Part shown: piece by piece, positions 19,180 through 28,893 of the stretch
Numbering within the stretch: position 1 is the stretch's first letter
Layout: every line of letters begins with the position of its first letter
Origin: Aurantimicrobium sp. MWH-Uga1
Lineage (GTDB): Bacteria > Actinomycetota > Actinomycetes > Actinomycetales > Microbacteriaceae
Direction of reading: 5' to 3'
Length of the DNA: 64,000 bases
Assembly (NCBI RefSeq): GCF_003325955.1
Contig: NZ_CP030929.1
Span: 930,001 to 994,000 of the forward strand
Notes under the pieces: generated by a model
Told to the model about the DNA's origin: nothing
Databases searched by the model: none
The model's input: only the letters and a program-made list of their open reading frames with translations
Program-made: the position numbers and the translations under genes

Positions 19180-20223
19180 TTAGTATCCGGCCTCGGTATC
19201 AACAACTCCCACGAATGGCTCACCTGAAAGGAAAGCGGCAACGTTGGTAGAGATTCGATCCGCTAATAAGGGTGCTGTCATGTCTGGAGTGTCGGCCATA
19301 TGCGGCGTAATCAACACGTTTCGTGCACTCCACAATGGGTGTCCATCTGGCAGAGGTTCGGGCTCGGTTACATCCATGGCAGCACCGAGAATACGCTCCT
19401 GGTTCAGCGCTTCAATCAGTGCTGCCGAGTCAACTAAAGGGCCTCGCGCAATATTGACGAGCACTGCGCTGGGTTTCATCAGCGCCAACTCTTGCGCTCC
19501 TATGAGGTGTGTGGTGTCGGGTGTGAGTGCAGCGGCAATAATGACAACGTCAGATTCAGGGAGAACTTTCTTCAGCCGGTCTGTCGTCACCGTGCTGAAT
19601 GCACCTGGAACTTGGCCTGCAGAACGACGAACTATGGTGATCCGAACATCAAAAGGCTGCAAAAGGCGAATGAGTTCACGGGCGATGCCTCCGGCACCAA
19701 TAATGGTGACGTTCTTCCGATAGAGCGAGATACCTTTGGGGACAGCATCCCAACTTTGAGCCCGCGCTCTGCGTGGGAACAGTCGCATCAAAGCCAAGGT
19801 CATCCCCAGTGCGTGTTCTGCGACAGGCTGCGCATAAGAGCCCTTCGCACTTGTGAAAACGAGACCAGGTCTGGCAGACGCCGCTAATACATCCGAATAT
19901 GCATCTACACCTGCCCACGGCAGTTGGACCCAAGTCAATTGTGGGTTAGATGCAAGAACTTCTCCCAGCTCGGCTGATTTCTTATAGGAGAGCCAAATCA
20001 AACCCCGAGTTTTCTCATTGAGTTCAGTTATGACTCCACCGGCGTCACTGACTGCAGAGCGAAAGACTTCACTGCCACCACGGGTGGAATCATCGTGAGA
20101 TTCAGGAAGCACAGCAATCGGTCCAGATTCAACACGTGGAGCTGCAACTGAAGCACGTTCATCTCCGAGGACAGCAGCATGCTGTGGAATTACACACACG
20201 CAATCTTTCTGACGAATTTTCAT
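19180..20223 (-). CDS. D-2-hydroxyacid dehydrogenase family protein
   Basis: 347 residues. NAD-binding fold with GAGGIARELIRLL at about 190-202, followed by the family signatures LMKPSAVLVNIARGPLVDSAAL and a catalytic His in ITPHMAD near residue 300. Substrate cannot be told; the family includes phosphoglycerate, glyoxylate and lactate dehydrogenases. The first 35 residues (KIRQKDCVCVIPQH and on) are an extension before the usual start region GPIAVLPES, so a later start is possible. ATG at 20223 lies three bases after the dnaG stop, at the end of the dus-dgt-dnaG operon. Confidence 0.85.
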   Translation of the reverse strand: MKIRQKDCVCVIPQHAAVLGDERASVAAPRVESGPIAVLPESHDDSTRGGSEVFRSAVSDAGGVITELNEKTRGLIWLSYKKSAELGEVLASNPQLTWVQLPWAGVDAYSDVLAASARPGLVFTSAKGSYAQPVAEHALGMTLALMRLFPRRARAQSWDAVPKGISLYRKNVTIIGAGGIARELIRLLQPFDVRITIVRRSAGQVPGAFSTVTTDRLKKVLPESDVVIIAAALTPDTTHLIGAQELALMKPSAVLVNIARGPLVDSAALIEALNQERILGAAMDVTEPEPLPDGHPLWSARNVLITPHMADTPDMTAPLLADRISTNVAAFLSGEPFVGVVDTEAGY

Positions 20224-20226
20224 CGA

Positions 20227-22146
20227 CTAGTCCTCACGCAGTTGTCGGCGTTTGGTTTCTAATTCCAATAGTTCACGTTGAATCTCGCGACTGACTTCAC
20301 CCTGGTCAACACTGGTTCGCTGCAAACGCCCAACAAGTTCAGATTTGCGACGAACCAGGTCACGCTCAATGAGAGAAACAACCACGCCACGACAATAGGT
20401 CTGGGTTTGGTCCTCGTTTTTTTGAGGCAGTGGGGCCACAGCAAGTTGAGTTACCAATGGCTTGAAGTCCTGAGGAAGATCGTTCTGGATCCGATCCAGC
20501 CAGGTCTCCCCACCCAACTCGTTGACGTTTGCTCCGATTGCATCTCGAACGGTGGCCAAATTGGGGTCAAGGATGGCTGATTGAACTGCATCCGTTGCAA
20601 GGTCACTGCCAACCAATTCGGGAAATTGAATCAGAGCCATCAATGCTTCTCGTTCAAGACGCGTTGACGGATCATTTTTGAGCTCAAAGACGCGGGGACC
20701 TTCGGGGGCACTCTCTGCGAAAGCTTCTGGTTGCTCAGAACCAGCCGGAACAGGTCGTGCTGTGGGAGTTCCGGCATAACCGGTGCGCGCACCCTCAGAC
20801 GTCGTCTGCATACCTTTTGATCGTGAGGCTTTAACCGCATTAGAGACAGCAACCTGCGCCTCTGACACGTCAACACCCGTCAAGCGCGCAAGTTCTCGCG
20901 TGTAACCCGGACGAAGCGCAGAGTCTCTGATATCTGCCACCACGGGTGCTGCCTCACGCAGTGCGGCAACACGACCCTCGACAGTGTCGAGGTTGTAGTT
21001 ACTGAGCATTTGCCTAATGACAAACTCAAACATGGGGATTTTCGAATCCATCAAGTCCCGCACAGCCTGCTCACCTTGAGCAAGACGCAGATCGCAGGGG
21101 TCGAGGCCATCTGGGGCGACGGCGACAAAGGTTTGAGCAGCAAATCGTTGTTCTTCAGCAAAAGCACGCAGTGCTGCTTTCTGCCCTGCAGCATCAGGGT
21201 CGAACGTGAAAATCACTTCACCTAGACCTGAGTCATCGCCCATGATGCGGCGAATGAGTTTGATGTGATCTACACCGAAACTCGTTCCGCAGGTGGCTAC
21301 TGCAGTGGTTACGCCAGATAGGTGTGCAGCCATCACGTCGGTATACCCCTCCACCACAACAACACGACGCGACTTAGAAACGTCTCGTTTGGCAAGATCT
21401 AAACCATAAAGCACCTGTTGCTTGTGATAGACCGGAGTCTCTGGGGTATTCAAATATTTAGGACCCTGGTCATCGTCAAAGAGTTTGCGCGCGCCAAAAC
21501 CAATCGTTTGACCGGTGACATCACGAATAGGCCAGATCACTCGGCCGCGGAAGCGGTCATAAACACCTTTGTCCCCCTGCGAGAGCAACCCCGCCTGCAA
21601 CATTTCTTCTTCCGTGAAGCCTTTGGTCTTGAGGTGATCACGAAGCTCGTTCCACGCTTTGGGAGCGAAGCCAATACCAAAACGTTCAGCGGCTGCTTTA
21701 TCGAAACCGCGCTCTCCTAAGAACTTTCGCCCTGCTGCAGCACCTGGTGTGGCTAACTGCGCAACATAAAACTCTGCAGCCGCGGTATTGGCTGCCAAAA
21801 TGCGAGTTCTGTTGCCTGCCTCTTGAGACTTTCCTGAACCCTCTTCATAGTGAAGTTCAAAGTTGATGCGCTGTGCCAAGCGTTCAATGGATTCAGTGAA
21901 GCTGAGATGGTCCATTTTCTGCACGAAAGTGTAGACATCTCCTGATTCACCGCACCCAAAGCAGTGAAAGTATCCCACCGTGGGGCGCACGTGAAAGCTG
22001 GGTGAGCGTTCATCATGGAAAGGACACAGACCCTTCATGGAACCCACACCTGCAGATTTTAAGCTCACATAATCACCAATGACATCAGCAATGTTGACAC
22101 GTTGCTTGAGTTCTTCTACATCTGCTTGACGAATACGGCCGGCCAT
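20227..22146 (-). CDS. dnaG: DNA primase
   Basis: Makes RNA primers for replication. 639 residues. N-terminal CHC2 zinc finger with Cys41, His44, Cys62 and Cys65; TOPRIM catalytic centre with Glu266 in VVEGYTD and Asp316/Asp318 in FTFDPDAAG; C-terminal helical DnaB-interacting part. The frame is open 12 codons further upstream, but the ATG at 22146 is chosen because it overlaps the dgt stop as TAATG and the protein then starts with the conserved AGRIRQADVEELK. Confidence 0.96.
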   Translation of the reverse strand: MAGRIRQADVEELKQRVNIADVIGDYVSLKSAGVGSMKGLCPFHDERSPSFHVRPTVGYFHCFGCGESGDVYTFVQKMDHLSFTESIERLAQRINFELHYEEGSGKSQEAGNRTRILAANTAAAEFYVAQLATPGAAAGRKFLGERGFDKAAAERFGIGFAPKAWNELRDHLKTKGFTEEEMLQAGLLSQGDKGVYDRFRGRVIWPIRDVTGQTIGFGARKLFDDDQGPKYLNTPETPVYHKQQVLYGLDLAKRDVSKSRRVVVVEGYTDVMAAHLSGVTTAVATCGTSFGVDHIKLIRRIMGDDSGLGEVIFTFDPDAAGQKAALRAFAEEQRFAAQTFVAVAPDGLDPCDLRLAQGEQAVRDLMDSKIPMFEFVIRQMLSNYNLDTVEGRVAALREAAPVVADIRDSALRPGYTRELARLTGVDVSEAQVAVSNAVKASRSKGMQTTSEGARTGYAGTPTARPVPAGSEQPEAFAESAPEGPRVFELKNDPSTRLEREALMALIQFPELVGSDLATDAVQSAILDPNLATVRDAIGANVNELGGETWLDRIQNDLPQDFKPLVTQLAVAPLPQKNEDQTQTYCRGVVVSLIERDLVRRKSELVGRLQRTSVDQGEVSREIQRELLELETKRRQLRED

Positions 22147-23453
22147 TAGGACACCACCGTCACAGTGTTGTTTCCCCCACACAGCCGGTTGTGCAAGGCG
22201 AATGCAGATTGATCGGTCAAGCTCGCGACCTGGTCAATCACGATGCGGCGGCGCACCGCCTCATCGGTTGTAGCGTTCCAGTCGTCGGCGAAGTGACGGT
22301 CCATTACTTCTGGCCCACGCTCATATAGGGCGTTGCACAAATCTGTGAGCACTTCGCGCTGCTGAGTGTAGACAGGCTGGCGTGAATTAGTGGTCATCAC
22401 AAAAGCGGCAACGATTCCCTTGAGCACAGCAATCTCTGCACGTACCTCATCGGGAACTATCACATTTCCACCAAAACGCACCAAGCTCTGCTGAGAATAC
22501 GCCTCTCGAGTGGCATGAACAGCTGCGTGAGCAAAACGACCAATGAGTTGGCTCGTGAGGTTTTTTAGTTTGGCTTGGGCAATACGCGAGCCATCCCAGG
22601 TGTCCACCCACACATCCAAATTATCGAGTCGATCAAAGGCAGCGATGAGCTCATCGTGAGAGAACTCACCCCCAATCCACTCAAACATGGAGTCCACCAG
22701 TTCATCATGGTTTACTCGAGCACCGAGCTCTCCCGCATCCACATAGCCATTGAAAATGGCATCTTCAAAGTCATGCACGGAATAGGCAATGTCATCACTG
22801 AGATCCATAACCTGAGCCTCTATGCAACGCTGTTTATCCGGTGCATCCGCGCGCATCCACGCGAAGACATCAAAATCATCGGCATAGAAACCAAACTTTG
22901 CCCGACCAGTTGGATCAATAACTGCCTGTTGTTCAGGCCAGGGGTATTTTGTGCTGGCATCAAGACTTGCGCGCGTGAGGTTGAGCCCAAAACTGCGTCC
23001 ATCAGTTCCGAAAACTTTTGGCTCCAGGCGAGTCAACAAACGCAGAGTTTGTGCATTTCCTTCGAAGCCCCCAATGTCTAAACTCCAGGAGTTCAACGCC
23101 TTTTCACCGTTGTGACCAAATGGTGGGTGACCTATGTCGTGAGCCAAACTCGCAGTATCAACAACGTCCGGATCTAGTCGAAGACGGCCAGCGATTTCCC
23201 GGCCAACCTGTGCCACCTCCAGCGAGTGCGTGAGGCGGTTTCTGGCAAAATCTAATCCTGCCGTAGGACTGAGGACCTGGGTCTTAGCAGAGAGTCTGCG
23301 CAGTGCGCTGGAGTGAAGCAAACGGGCACGATCTCGGGCAAAATCAGAGCGACGAGAGGAGTGGGTTTCCTTCAACATTCGTTCAGCATCAAACTCTGAA
23401 TAACCGGCCGTCACGGTTGGTATGGTTGCCGTTTCAACGTGGTGGTCTGACAT
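22146..23453 (-). CDS. dgt: Deoxyguanosinetriphosphate triphosphohydrolase-like protein (HD domain)
   Basis: Hydrolyses dNTPs to nucleoside and triphosphate in characterised relatives. 435 residues. HD metal-binding motifs are in order: RLTHSLEVAQVGREI, LAHDIGHPPFGHNGE and later MDLSDDIAYSVHDFED. Between dus and dnaG, with TAATG overlaps at both ends, the usual actinobacterial order. Role probably dNTP pool control close to replication priming (inference). Confidence 0.93.
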   Translation of the reverse strand: MSDHHVETATIPTVTAGYSEFDAERMLKETHSSRRSDFARDRARLLHSSALRRLSAKTQVLSPTAGLDFARNRLTHSLEVAQVGREIAGRLRLDPDVVDTASLAHDIGHPPFGHNGEKALNSWSLDIGGFEGNAQTLRLLTRLEPKVFGTDGRSFGLNLTRASLDASTKYPWPEQQAVIDPTGRAKFGFYADDFDVFAWMRADAPDKQRCIEAQVMDLSDDIAYSVHDFEDAIFNGYVDAGELGARVNHDELVDSMFEWIGGEFSHDELIAAFDRLDNLDVWVDTWDGSRIAQAKLKNLTSQLIGRFAHAAVHATREAYSQQSLVRFGGNVIVPDEVRAEIAVLKGIVAAFVMTTNSRQPVYTQQREVLTDLCNALYERGPEVMDRHFADDWNATTDEAVRRRIVIDQVASLTDQSAFALHNRLCGGNNTVTVVS

Positions 23454-24631
23454 TAGCCACCACTCGCATCGATTTCAGCATGGGCAACAACAGCTTTTTC
23501 CGCGTCGCTAAGCTCCTGAGATTCCAGCCATCTATCTGGCAAAGAAGGTCGCTTCGGAGTCCCTTGACGACCGCGCTGACCTTCAGCATCCGCTCCCGGA
23601 TAGGGCGTAGACCAATCAAGCTGGCCGAGCAGATCATCGAGGTGTTGCAAGCTGGTGACTTGAGCCAGTTGAGAACGAACATCTCCCCCAACCGGGTACC
23701 CTTTGAAATACCAGGCCATGTGTTTGCGGATGTCACGGCAGGCATGCTCTTCTGAATCAAAGAACTCAATTAAGAGCTCAAGGTGACGGCGCAAAGTGGT
23801 TGCAACATATCCCAGTGTGGGTTCAATTCTGTTGCCAGGTTTTTGGAGTCCCGCACGCTCGCGGAACGCAGCGTCTAATTCGGCGAAAAGCCAGGGACGC
23901 CCCAGGCAGCCACGCCCAACAACGACTCCGTCACAGCCGGTTTCATCCATCATTCGAAGAGCATCTTCGGCAGACCAAATGTCTCCGTTACCTAGAACAG
24001 GAATACTTGTCACGGCTTGCTTGAGTTCACCGATTGCATTCCAGTCAGCATGCCCCGAATAAAACTCGGAGGCTGTTCTCCCGTGCAAAGCAATAGCGGC
24101 AACCCCTGCCCCCTCTGCTGCTTTACCAGCTTCAATAAACGTGAGGTGGTCAGCATCGATGCCTTTTCGTATCTTGATGGTCAGTGGAATATCACCAGCA
24201 GCCTTAACTGCTTCTTCGACAATCTCCCGGAACAAGTCTTTTTTCCAAGGCAATGCCGAACCACCACCCTTACGAGTGACTTTTGGGACAGGACAACCAA
24301 AATTGAGATCAATGTGGTCTGCACGGTCTTCAGCCACAAGCATGGTGACAGCTTCACGGACCGTTTTTGGCGCCACTCCATATAGCTGGATGGAACGGAT
24401 TTCTTCACTGGGGTGTGTTTGGATCAAGTGCATCGATCCAGGCGTACGCTCTACCAGAGCCCGCGAAGTGATCATCTCGGAGACAAAAATTCCTGAACCT
24501 TGCTCACGACACAGCCGACGGTAGGCCATGTTGGTAATGCCAGCCATAGGTGCGAGCACGACAGGAACTTCGGCCTGAATGGGCCCAATGTTCAAATTGC
24601 CCGCCCGGGCACCTGTCTTCACACTCGTCAT
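23453..24631 (-). CDS. dus: tRNA-dihydrouridine synthase, DusB-like
   Basis: FMN enzyme reducing uridine to dihydrouridine in tRNA. 392 residues. TIM-barrel opening VVLAPMAGITN, catalytic Cys113 in LNFGCPVPKVTRKGGG, KIRKG and the late GNGDIWSAEDA and VVGRGCLGRPWLF motifs. Two ATG codons are possible; AGGAG lies 8 bases before 24631 and only 2 bases before 24637, so 24631 is preferred. First gene of the dus-dgt-dnaG-dehydrogenase run; a GATACT box upstream may be its promoter. Confidence 0.93.
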   Translation of the reverse strand: MTSVKTGARAGNLNIGPIQAEVPVVLAPMAGITNMAYRRLCREQGSGIFVSEMITSRALVERTPGSMHLIQTHPSEEIRSIQLYGVAPKTVREAVTMLVAEDRADHIDLNFGCPVPKVTRKGGGSALPWKKDLFREIVEEAVKAAGDIPLTIKIRKGIDADHLTFIEAGKAAEGAGVAAIALHGRTASEFYSGHADWNAIGELKQAVTSIPVLGNGDIWSAEDALRMMDETGCDGVVVGRGCLGRPWLFAELDAAFRERAGLQKPGNRIEPTLGYVATTLRRHLELLIEFFDSEEHACRDIRKHMAWYFKGYPVGGDVRSQLAQVTSLQHLDDLLGQLDWSTPYPGADAEGQRGRQGTPKRPSLPDRWLESQELSDAEKAVVAHAEIDASGG

Positions 24632-24696
24632 CGTCATTTCTCCTGTGAAACAAGTATCCCATGTTGCACACCGGGACTGTAGCTCAAATGAAAGAC

Positions 24697-25341
24697 TTAG
24701 GCCCTGTTTTCTGAAGCTTCATTCAGTGCAGCAGCGAATGTTGCCGCATCCTGCGCACCAGAGATTCCATATTTGCCATCAATGACATAAAACGGCACAC
24801 CATTGATGCCATATTCCCGAGCTTGCGCCATGTCTGCCTTCACTGAAGAGAGATACTCTTCAGCATCCAAACTACGCAACACATCCTGCTCGTCTAAACC
24901 AATCTCGCCAGCTAGCTTTGCTAAATTTTCGCTCTTGCCTACATGCTCACCATCGATGAAATAAGCCTTGAGGAGGCGTTCTTTCATCTCATGTTGTTTG
25001 CCGTGTGCTTTGGCGTAATGCAACACCTCGTGAGCTTTGATGGTGTTGGTTTGGTGAACAGCGTCATAGTTGTAGTGAAGACCCACACTTTCGGCTATTC
25101 CAGTAACTCGCTCAAGCATGTGGTGTACTTGCTCAACGGGAATGCCTTTGCGCTCACTCAGATACTGAACTGGATCTCCCTCATAATCCACCGGTGTATC
25201 TGGTGCTAACTCGAAGGAGTGGTACTCCACCTCGACAGGCTTTCCATAGAGCTTGGCACCTGCTTCAAACTTTCGTTTTCCGATGTAACACCAGGGGCAC
25301 TGTACATCAGACCAAATATCAACCTTGATGGGTTCGGTCAT
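24697..25341 (-). CDS. DsbA-family oxidoreductase, FrnE-like
   Basis: 214 residues, cytoplasmic (no signal peptide). Thioredoxin fold with CPWC at Cys15-Cys18 and the cis-proline region GVPFYVIDGKYGISGAQ, both typical of FrnE/DsbA-like proteins. Related proteins act as disulfide isomerases or in stress tolerance; the partner is unknown. Start overlaps the stop of the upstream transferase gene by four bases (ATGA). Confidence 0.9.
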   Translation of the reverse strand: MTEPIKVDIWSDVQCPWCYIGKRKFEAGAKLYGKPVEVEYHSFELAPDTPVDYEGDPVQYLSERKGIPVEQVHHMLERVTGIAESVGLHYNYDAVHQTNTIKAHEVLHYAKAHGKQHEMKERLLKAYFIDGEHVGKSENLAKLAGEIGLDEQDVLRSLDAEEYLSSVKADMAQAREYGINGVPFYVIDGKYGISGAQDAATFAAALNEASENRA

Positions 25342-26519
25342 GAATAATCCTTTGCAACGAGCTCAATAATTGTTTGTGCGGCAGTTGCTGGTTGAGGGCG
25401 CACGGCGTGAACCAAGGCAGCTATCTGCTCAGTGCGTTCGGGCAGGGTTCCAGCTTGTGCCTCAGAAATGGCCTGTTCAACCTGTTCCATGGTGTGGACT
25501 TTCACAGTGGTAGCTTCAGCAATCTTGCCCAAAGGTGAAAACTCCCAGTGATCGGGTTTCTCCCAGAAAATTGCTGGTTTTCCCGTCACTAATGGATATT
25601 CCCCAATGAATGACACACCGTCAGTGACCATAGCATCCGAGGCAAGCAGAATGCTTGTAATCGGTGCACCTAAATCAGTAAACGTGTTGGGCAAAGCGTC
25701 CCACTTCGAGCGCCACTGATCCAACTCATCCTGAGTCATGATGTCGCGGTCTGTGAGCGTTCCAAAGAGGAATGGGTGCGGCCGGAAAACGATATCCATT
25801 TCAGGATGTGTTCTGGCAAACGCAAGCATAGGTTCGCATTCGTCACTGAAGTGACCGAAGTTCAGCCATCCTTGGTCATAACTATGGTGGGGAGCCCACA
25901 GGAGCCTAAAGGGCTGCTGAGTTGGTTGTAGCTCACGATGAATTGGCCACACAGGCTCAACCGTGTCCTTCGCAGCGAGCAGAGCATCAATCTTGGGAGT
26001 TCCCGTCAGGAAGGCATTCTGGCGGCCTTCTCTATCAAAAGCAGCTTTGGTGTCTTTATCTTGAAGGAAGACCATGTGTGAGAGTTGATGCGTGGGCTGA
26101 ATGTACTGATGAGGAGCGACACCCTCCTGACCAGGCTCTTGCACTAACGAGGTGGAGAAGTAAGGAACGTAACAGACCTTCGTAAACTCAACAAGGTGTT
26201 CAATCTGGTAGTACTTCTTGTAATTGCGTTGCCAGGGGTAGTTCAAGAACACATAGTCAGGAGCTAGCTCTTTGAGCCTGGCAAGTCCGTCCTTGCTTTT
26301 CTTGAATTTGAAACGTTCGTGAGAAATACCTTGAGCATCAAGGTAGGCACTCATTTTCTTCTCATCGCGAAACTTGTCGTAACCGGTGAGTTTCCGAGGA
26401 ATTGTCACCACAATGGGTTCAAAACGTGGGTCGGCTAACATTCCTCGATACACAGCATCGAGAGCATCCCAGGCTTCAAAATAGAAGACGAAAAAAACCA
26501 CGCGTATCGGTCGGCTCAT
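25338..26519 (-). CDS. CDP-glycerol glycerophosphotransferase-like / teichoic-acid type transferase
   Basis: 393 residues, no membrane segment. The C-terminal half has the TagB/TagF-like arrangement: APHHSYDQG, FRPHPFLFG, then the ASDAMVTDGVSFIGEYPL motif (SD...TD.S...EYP), which is typical of poly(glycerophosphate) transferases and related GT-B enzymes. The N-terminal half is less recognisable. Probably adds a polyol phosphate or sugar unit to a cell envelope polymer; acceptor unknown. ATG at 26519 has GAGGC upstream. It lies next to uppS, whose lipid carrier product serves such pathways. Confidence 0.65.
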   Translation of the reverse strand: MSRPIRVVFFVFYFEAWDALDAVYRGMLADPRFEPIVVTIPRKLTGYDKFRDEKKMSAYLDAQGISHERFKFKKSKDGLARLKELAPDYVFLNYPWQRNYKKYYQIEHLVEFTKVCYVPYFSTSLVQEPGQEGVAPHQYIQPTHQLSHMVFLQDKDTKAAFDREGRQNAFLTGTPKIDALLAAKDTVEPVWPIHRELQPTQQPFRLLWAPHHSYDQGWLNFGHFSDECEPMLAFARTHPEMDIVFRPHPFLFGTLTDRDIMTQDELDQWRSKWDALPNTFTDLGAPITSILLASDAMVTDGVSFIGEYPLVTGKPAIFWEKPDHWEFSPLGKIAEATTVKVHTMEQVEQAISEAQAGTLPERTEQIAALVHAVRPQPATAAQTIIELVAKDYS

Positions 26520-26555
26520 GCCTCGACTTTATGCGCTGAATACTGAGAATGTGCC

Positions 26556-27359
26556 CTATTTCGCGCTGGGCTTATCTACTGCTCCACCGAAGCGTCGATC
26601 TCGACCGATGTATTGCTCAATGGCATCCCACAAATCCGTTCGAGAGAAGGCTGGCCACAGTTGGTTGAGAAACACCATCTCGGCGTATGCAGACTGCCAC
26701 AGTAGGAAGTTGGAGGTGCGCTGTTCCCCACTAGATCGCACAAAAAGGTCCACATCTGGCATATCGGGTATGTAGAGATTTTTCGCAATGAACTTCTCTG
26801 TCACCTTGGAAGGATTGATTTTTCCAGAGGCTACATCTGCCGAAATTTTACGAACTGCATCAGCGATTTCGGTGCGGCCACCATAATTCACGCACATGGT
26901 CAAAGTGAGGGTTTTGTTTTTCTTGGTCAGTTCTTCAGCAAACTGAAGTTCCTCTATGACGGAAGGCCACAACTTGGGTTTACGCCCAGCCCAACGCACC
27001 CGGACATCCCACTCATTGAGTTGATCTCGACGACGGTGCAGAACATCACGGTTAAAGCCCATCAGAAAGCGAACTTCTTCCGGTGATCTCTTCCAGTTTT
27101 CTGTACTGAATGCATACACGCTCAGATGCTTCACCCCTGCTTGAATAGCCCCGGCAACAACATCAAGAAGTGCTGCTTCTCCTGCCTTGTGCCCCTCAAC
27201 ACGAGTCAGACCTTGCTGATTTGCCCAACGGCCATTACCGTCCATCACGATGGCAACGTGATGCGGGACAGAGCCTGCCGGGAACGAGGGCGGATAGATT
27301 CCAGTCCAGTCCACAGGCCTGTACTCGACTGCGTCTTTGTGCGTGTAGGGCTTACTCAT
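26556..27359 (-). CDS. uppS: Isoprenyl (undecaprenyl or decaprenyl) diphosphate synthase
   Basis: Cis-prenyltransferase that makes the polyprenyl diphosphate carrier for peptidoglycan and other wall polymers. 267 residues. Catalytic Asp40 in VMDGNGRWA, then ENWKRS, and late [15 protein letters not shown]. The open frame goes 15 codons further upstream, but the ATG at 27359 forms an ATGA overlap with the recO stop and is chosen. Chain length cannot be told from the sequence. Confidence 0.94.
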   Translation of the reverse strand: MSKPYTHKDAVEYRPVDWTGIYPPSFPAGSVPHHVAIVMDGNGRWANQQGLTRVEGHKAGEAALLDVVAGAIQAGVKHLSVYAFSTENWKRSPEEVRFLMGFNRDVLHRRRDQLNEWDVRVRWAGRKPKLWPSVIEELQFAEELTKKNKTLTLTMCVNYGGRTEIADAVRKISADVASGKINPSKVTEKFIAKNLYIPDMPDVDLFVRSSGEQRTSNFLLWQSAYAEMVFLNQLWPAFSRTDLWDAIEQYIGRDRRFGGAVDKPSAK

Positions 27360-28078
27360 CGTGCTACATGCTCCAAAGATCGAAGCGTCCGTTCCAAGTG
27401 CCACTGGGTATAGGCAGAAACAAGGGCGCTGGCATTACTCCAGTATTCAACAGGTACTGCCTCTGCGACATCCCACTCGCCACGAACCAGAGCATCGAGG
27501 AGAAGAACTACCTGCGGCACGATGTGTGCAGACCCGGGAGGTGCACACTGCGTGCAAACCATTCCACCGAGTTGAACGATGAAGCTTTCATGAGGGCCTT
27601 CAGCACCACATTTGGCACAGCCATCAAAACTAGGAGCCCAACCAGCCATGCTCAATGCACGAAGCAAATATGAATCAAGAGTTAATTCAGTGGGGTGTTC
27701 CTGACGAGACAAGGAACGCAAAGCCCCAATCAGCAAGAGATATTGCTGTGAGGAGCTTTCAAGCTCAGTAACTTTGTCCGCTGTTTCGACCATGACATTG
27801 GCCGCCGTGAAGCGAGCATAGTCATCCACGATGTCTGCTCCGTAGGAGGCAATAGTTTCTGCTTGCTGAATCGTGTCCAGGCTTCGACCTTGATAAAACT
27901 GGATATCCGCGACCATAAATGGCTCCAAGCGGGCTCCAAATTTGGAGGAAGTTCTCCGAACGCCTTTAGCCACTGCACGAACTTTGCCACGCGTTTTTGT
28001 CAGCAGCGTCACTATTCGATCAGCTTCACCGAGTTTGTGCGTGCGCAACACCACGCCCTCGTCGCGGTATAGCGGCAT
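27356..28078 (-). CDS. recO: DNA repair protein RecO
   Basis: RecF-pathway mediator that loads RecA. 240 residues. N-terminal OB-fold opening [20 protein letters not shown] is typical; four cysteines (154, 157, 175, 178) form the zinc site. Overlaps uppS by four bases and the upstream TRIC-like gene by one base (TAATG). recO-uppS is a conserved actinobacterial pair. Confidence 0.94.
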   Translation of the reverse strand: MPLYRDEGVVLRTHKLGEADRIVTLLTKTRGKVRAVAKGVRRTSSKFGARLEPFMVADIQFYQGRSLDTIQQAETIASYGADIVDDYARFTAANVMVETADKVTELESSSQQYLLLIGALRSLSRQEHPTELTLDSYLLRALSMAGWAPSFDGCAKCGAEGPHESFIVQLGGMVCTQCAPPGSAHIVPQVVLLLDALVRGEWDVAEAVPVEYWSNASALVSAYTQWHLERTLRSLEHVAR

Positions 28079-28785
28079 TAGAGATCCCGCGGAGTTTCGA
28101 TGGGGCCAGTCAAATCAGTAGGGCGCACCAGTTTCGGGTTGCGCAATGACTTCAACATGCGCTGTTCAGGCAAGGACCAGCCAAAACGCACTGCGAGCAA
28201 TCTCAGAATTGTTGTCACAGCGACGCTGAGTGGAACACTCACTTCCAAACCAATGTTTGCTTCGTTACACAACAGCAAAGCAATCGATCCCGCCGCTGCA
28301 GCAATGGCATAGAGCGATCCCACATGCATGACAGAAATAGGCATATTGAGAAGTAAATCTCGGATAAAACCACCGCCGACAGCGGTAATGACGCCCACAA
28401 AAAGGGCTGGAACGAAAGGCAACCCTGACACGAGCGCAGCAGTCGTGCCCAACGCGCCAAACAAACCAAGTGCCAAGGCATCCAACGCCGTAATGAGCCA
28501 GTCGACTCTGCGGATCAGGCGTGCAAGCAACATTCCCAACAACGCTGCAACGACAGCAACGATGATGTACCAGTTCTCAGTGAGAGCGATAGGCAAACGA
28601 TTGAGCAGGATATCTCGAAGGAATCCACCACCTAGACCAGTAGCGATACCGATAACGGCGATACCAAAGAGATCGAGCCTACGGTCGCGAAAACCAGAAG
28701 CATAGATCGCACCCTGAAGGCTACCAACGCCAATAGCGAGCGCATTTACCCATCCGGGCACATCTAGAGGCTCAGCAATCAACAC
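28078..28785 (-). CDS. TRIC-like / UPF0126 (YicG) membrane protein
   Basis: 235 residues, about seven membrane segments built from two related halves. Each half has the family mark: [16 protein letters not shown] near 50-65 and [16 protein letters not shown] near 137-152. Prokaryotic TRIC family members are cation channels; the bacterial YicG branch has also been linked to other roles, so function is tentative. GTG at 28785 lacks a ribosome binding site and has a TAGCCT box six bases upstream, so it appears leaderless. First gene of the run with recO and uppS. Confidence 0.88.
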   Translation of the reverse strand: MLIAEPLDVPGWVNALAIGVGSLQGAIYASGFRDRRLDLFGIAVIGIATGLGGGFLRDILLNRLPIALTENWYIIVAVVAALLGMLLARLIRRVDWLITALDALALGLFGALGTTAALVSGLPFVPALFVGVITAVGGGFIRDLLLNMPISVMHVGSLYAIAAAAGSIALLLCNEANIGLEVSVPLSVAVTTILRLLAVRFGWSLPEQRMLKSLRNPKLVRPTDLTGPIETPRDL

Positions 28786-28791
28786 AACTAC

Positions 28792-28797
28792 AGGCTA
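28792..28797 (-). promoter_or_regulatory. -10 box of a leaderless promoter for the TRIC-like gene
   Basis: TAGCCT on the minus strand, then GTAGTT and the GTG start at 28785. Confidence 0.45.
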
Positions 28798-28893
28798 CGC
28801 CCAAGACACCTCAGCACTACAACTACTTCCCGAACGTTGGAGAAAAAGACTGTAACTTAGGTGAACTCTTCAACAAATGAAAGACGGAGGCAC

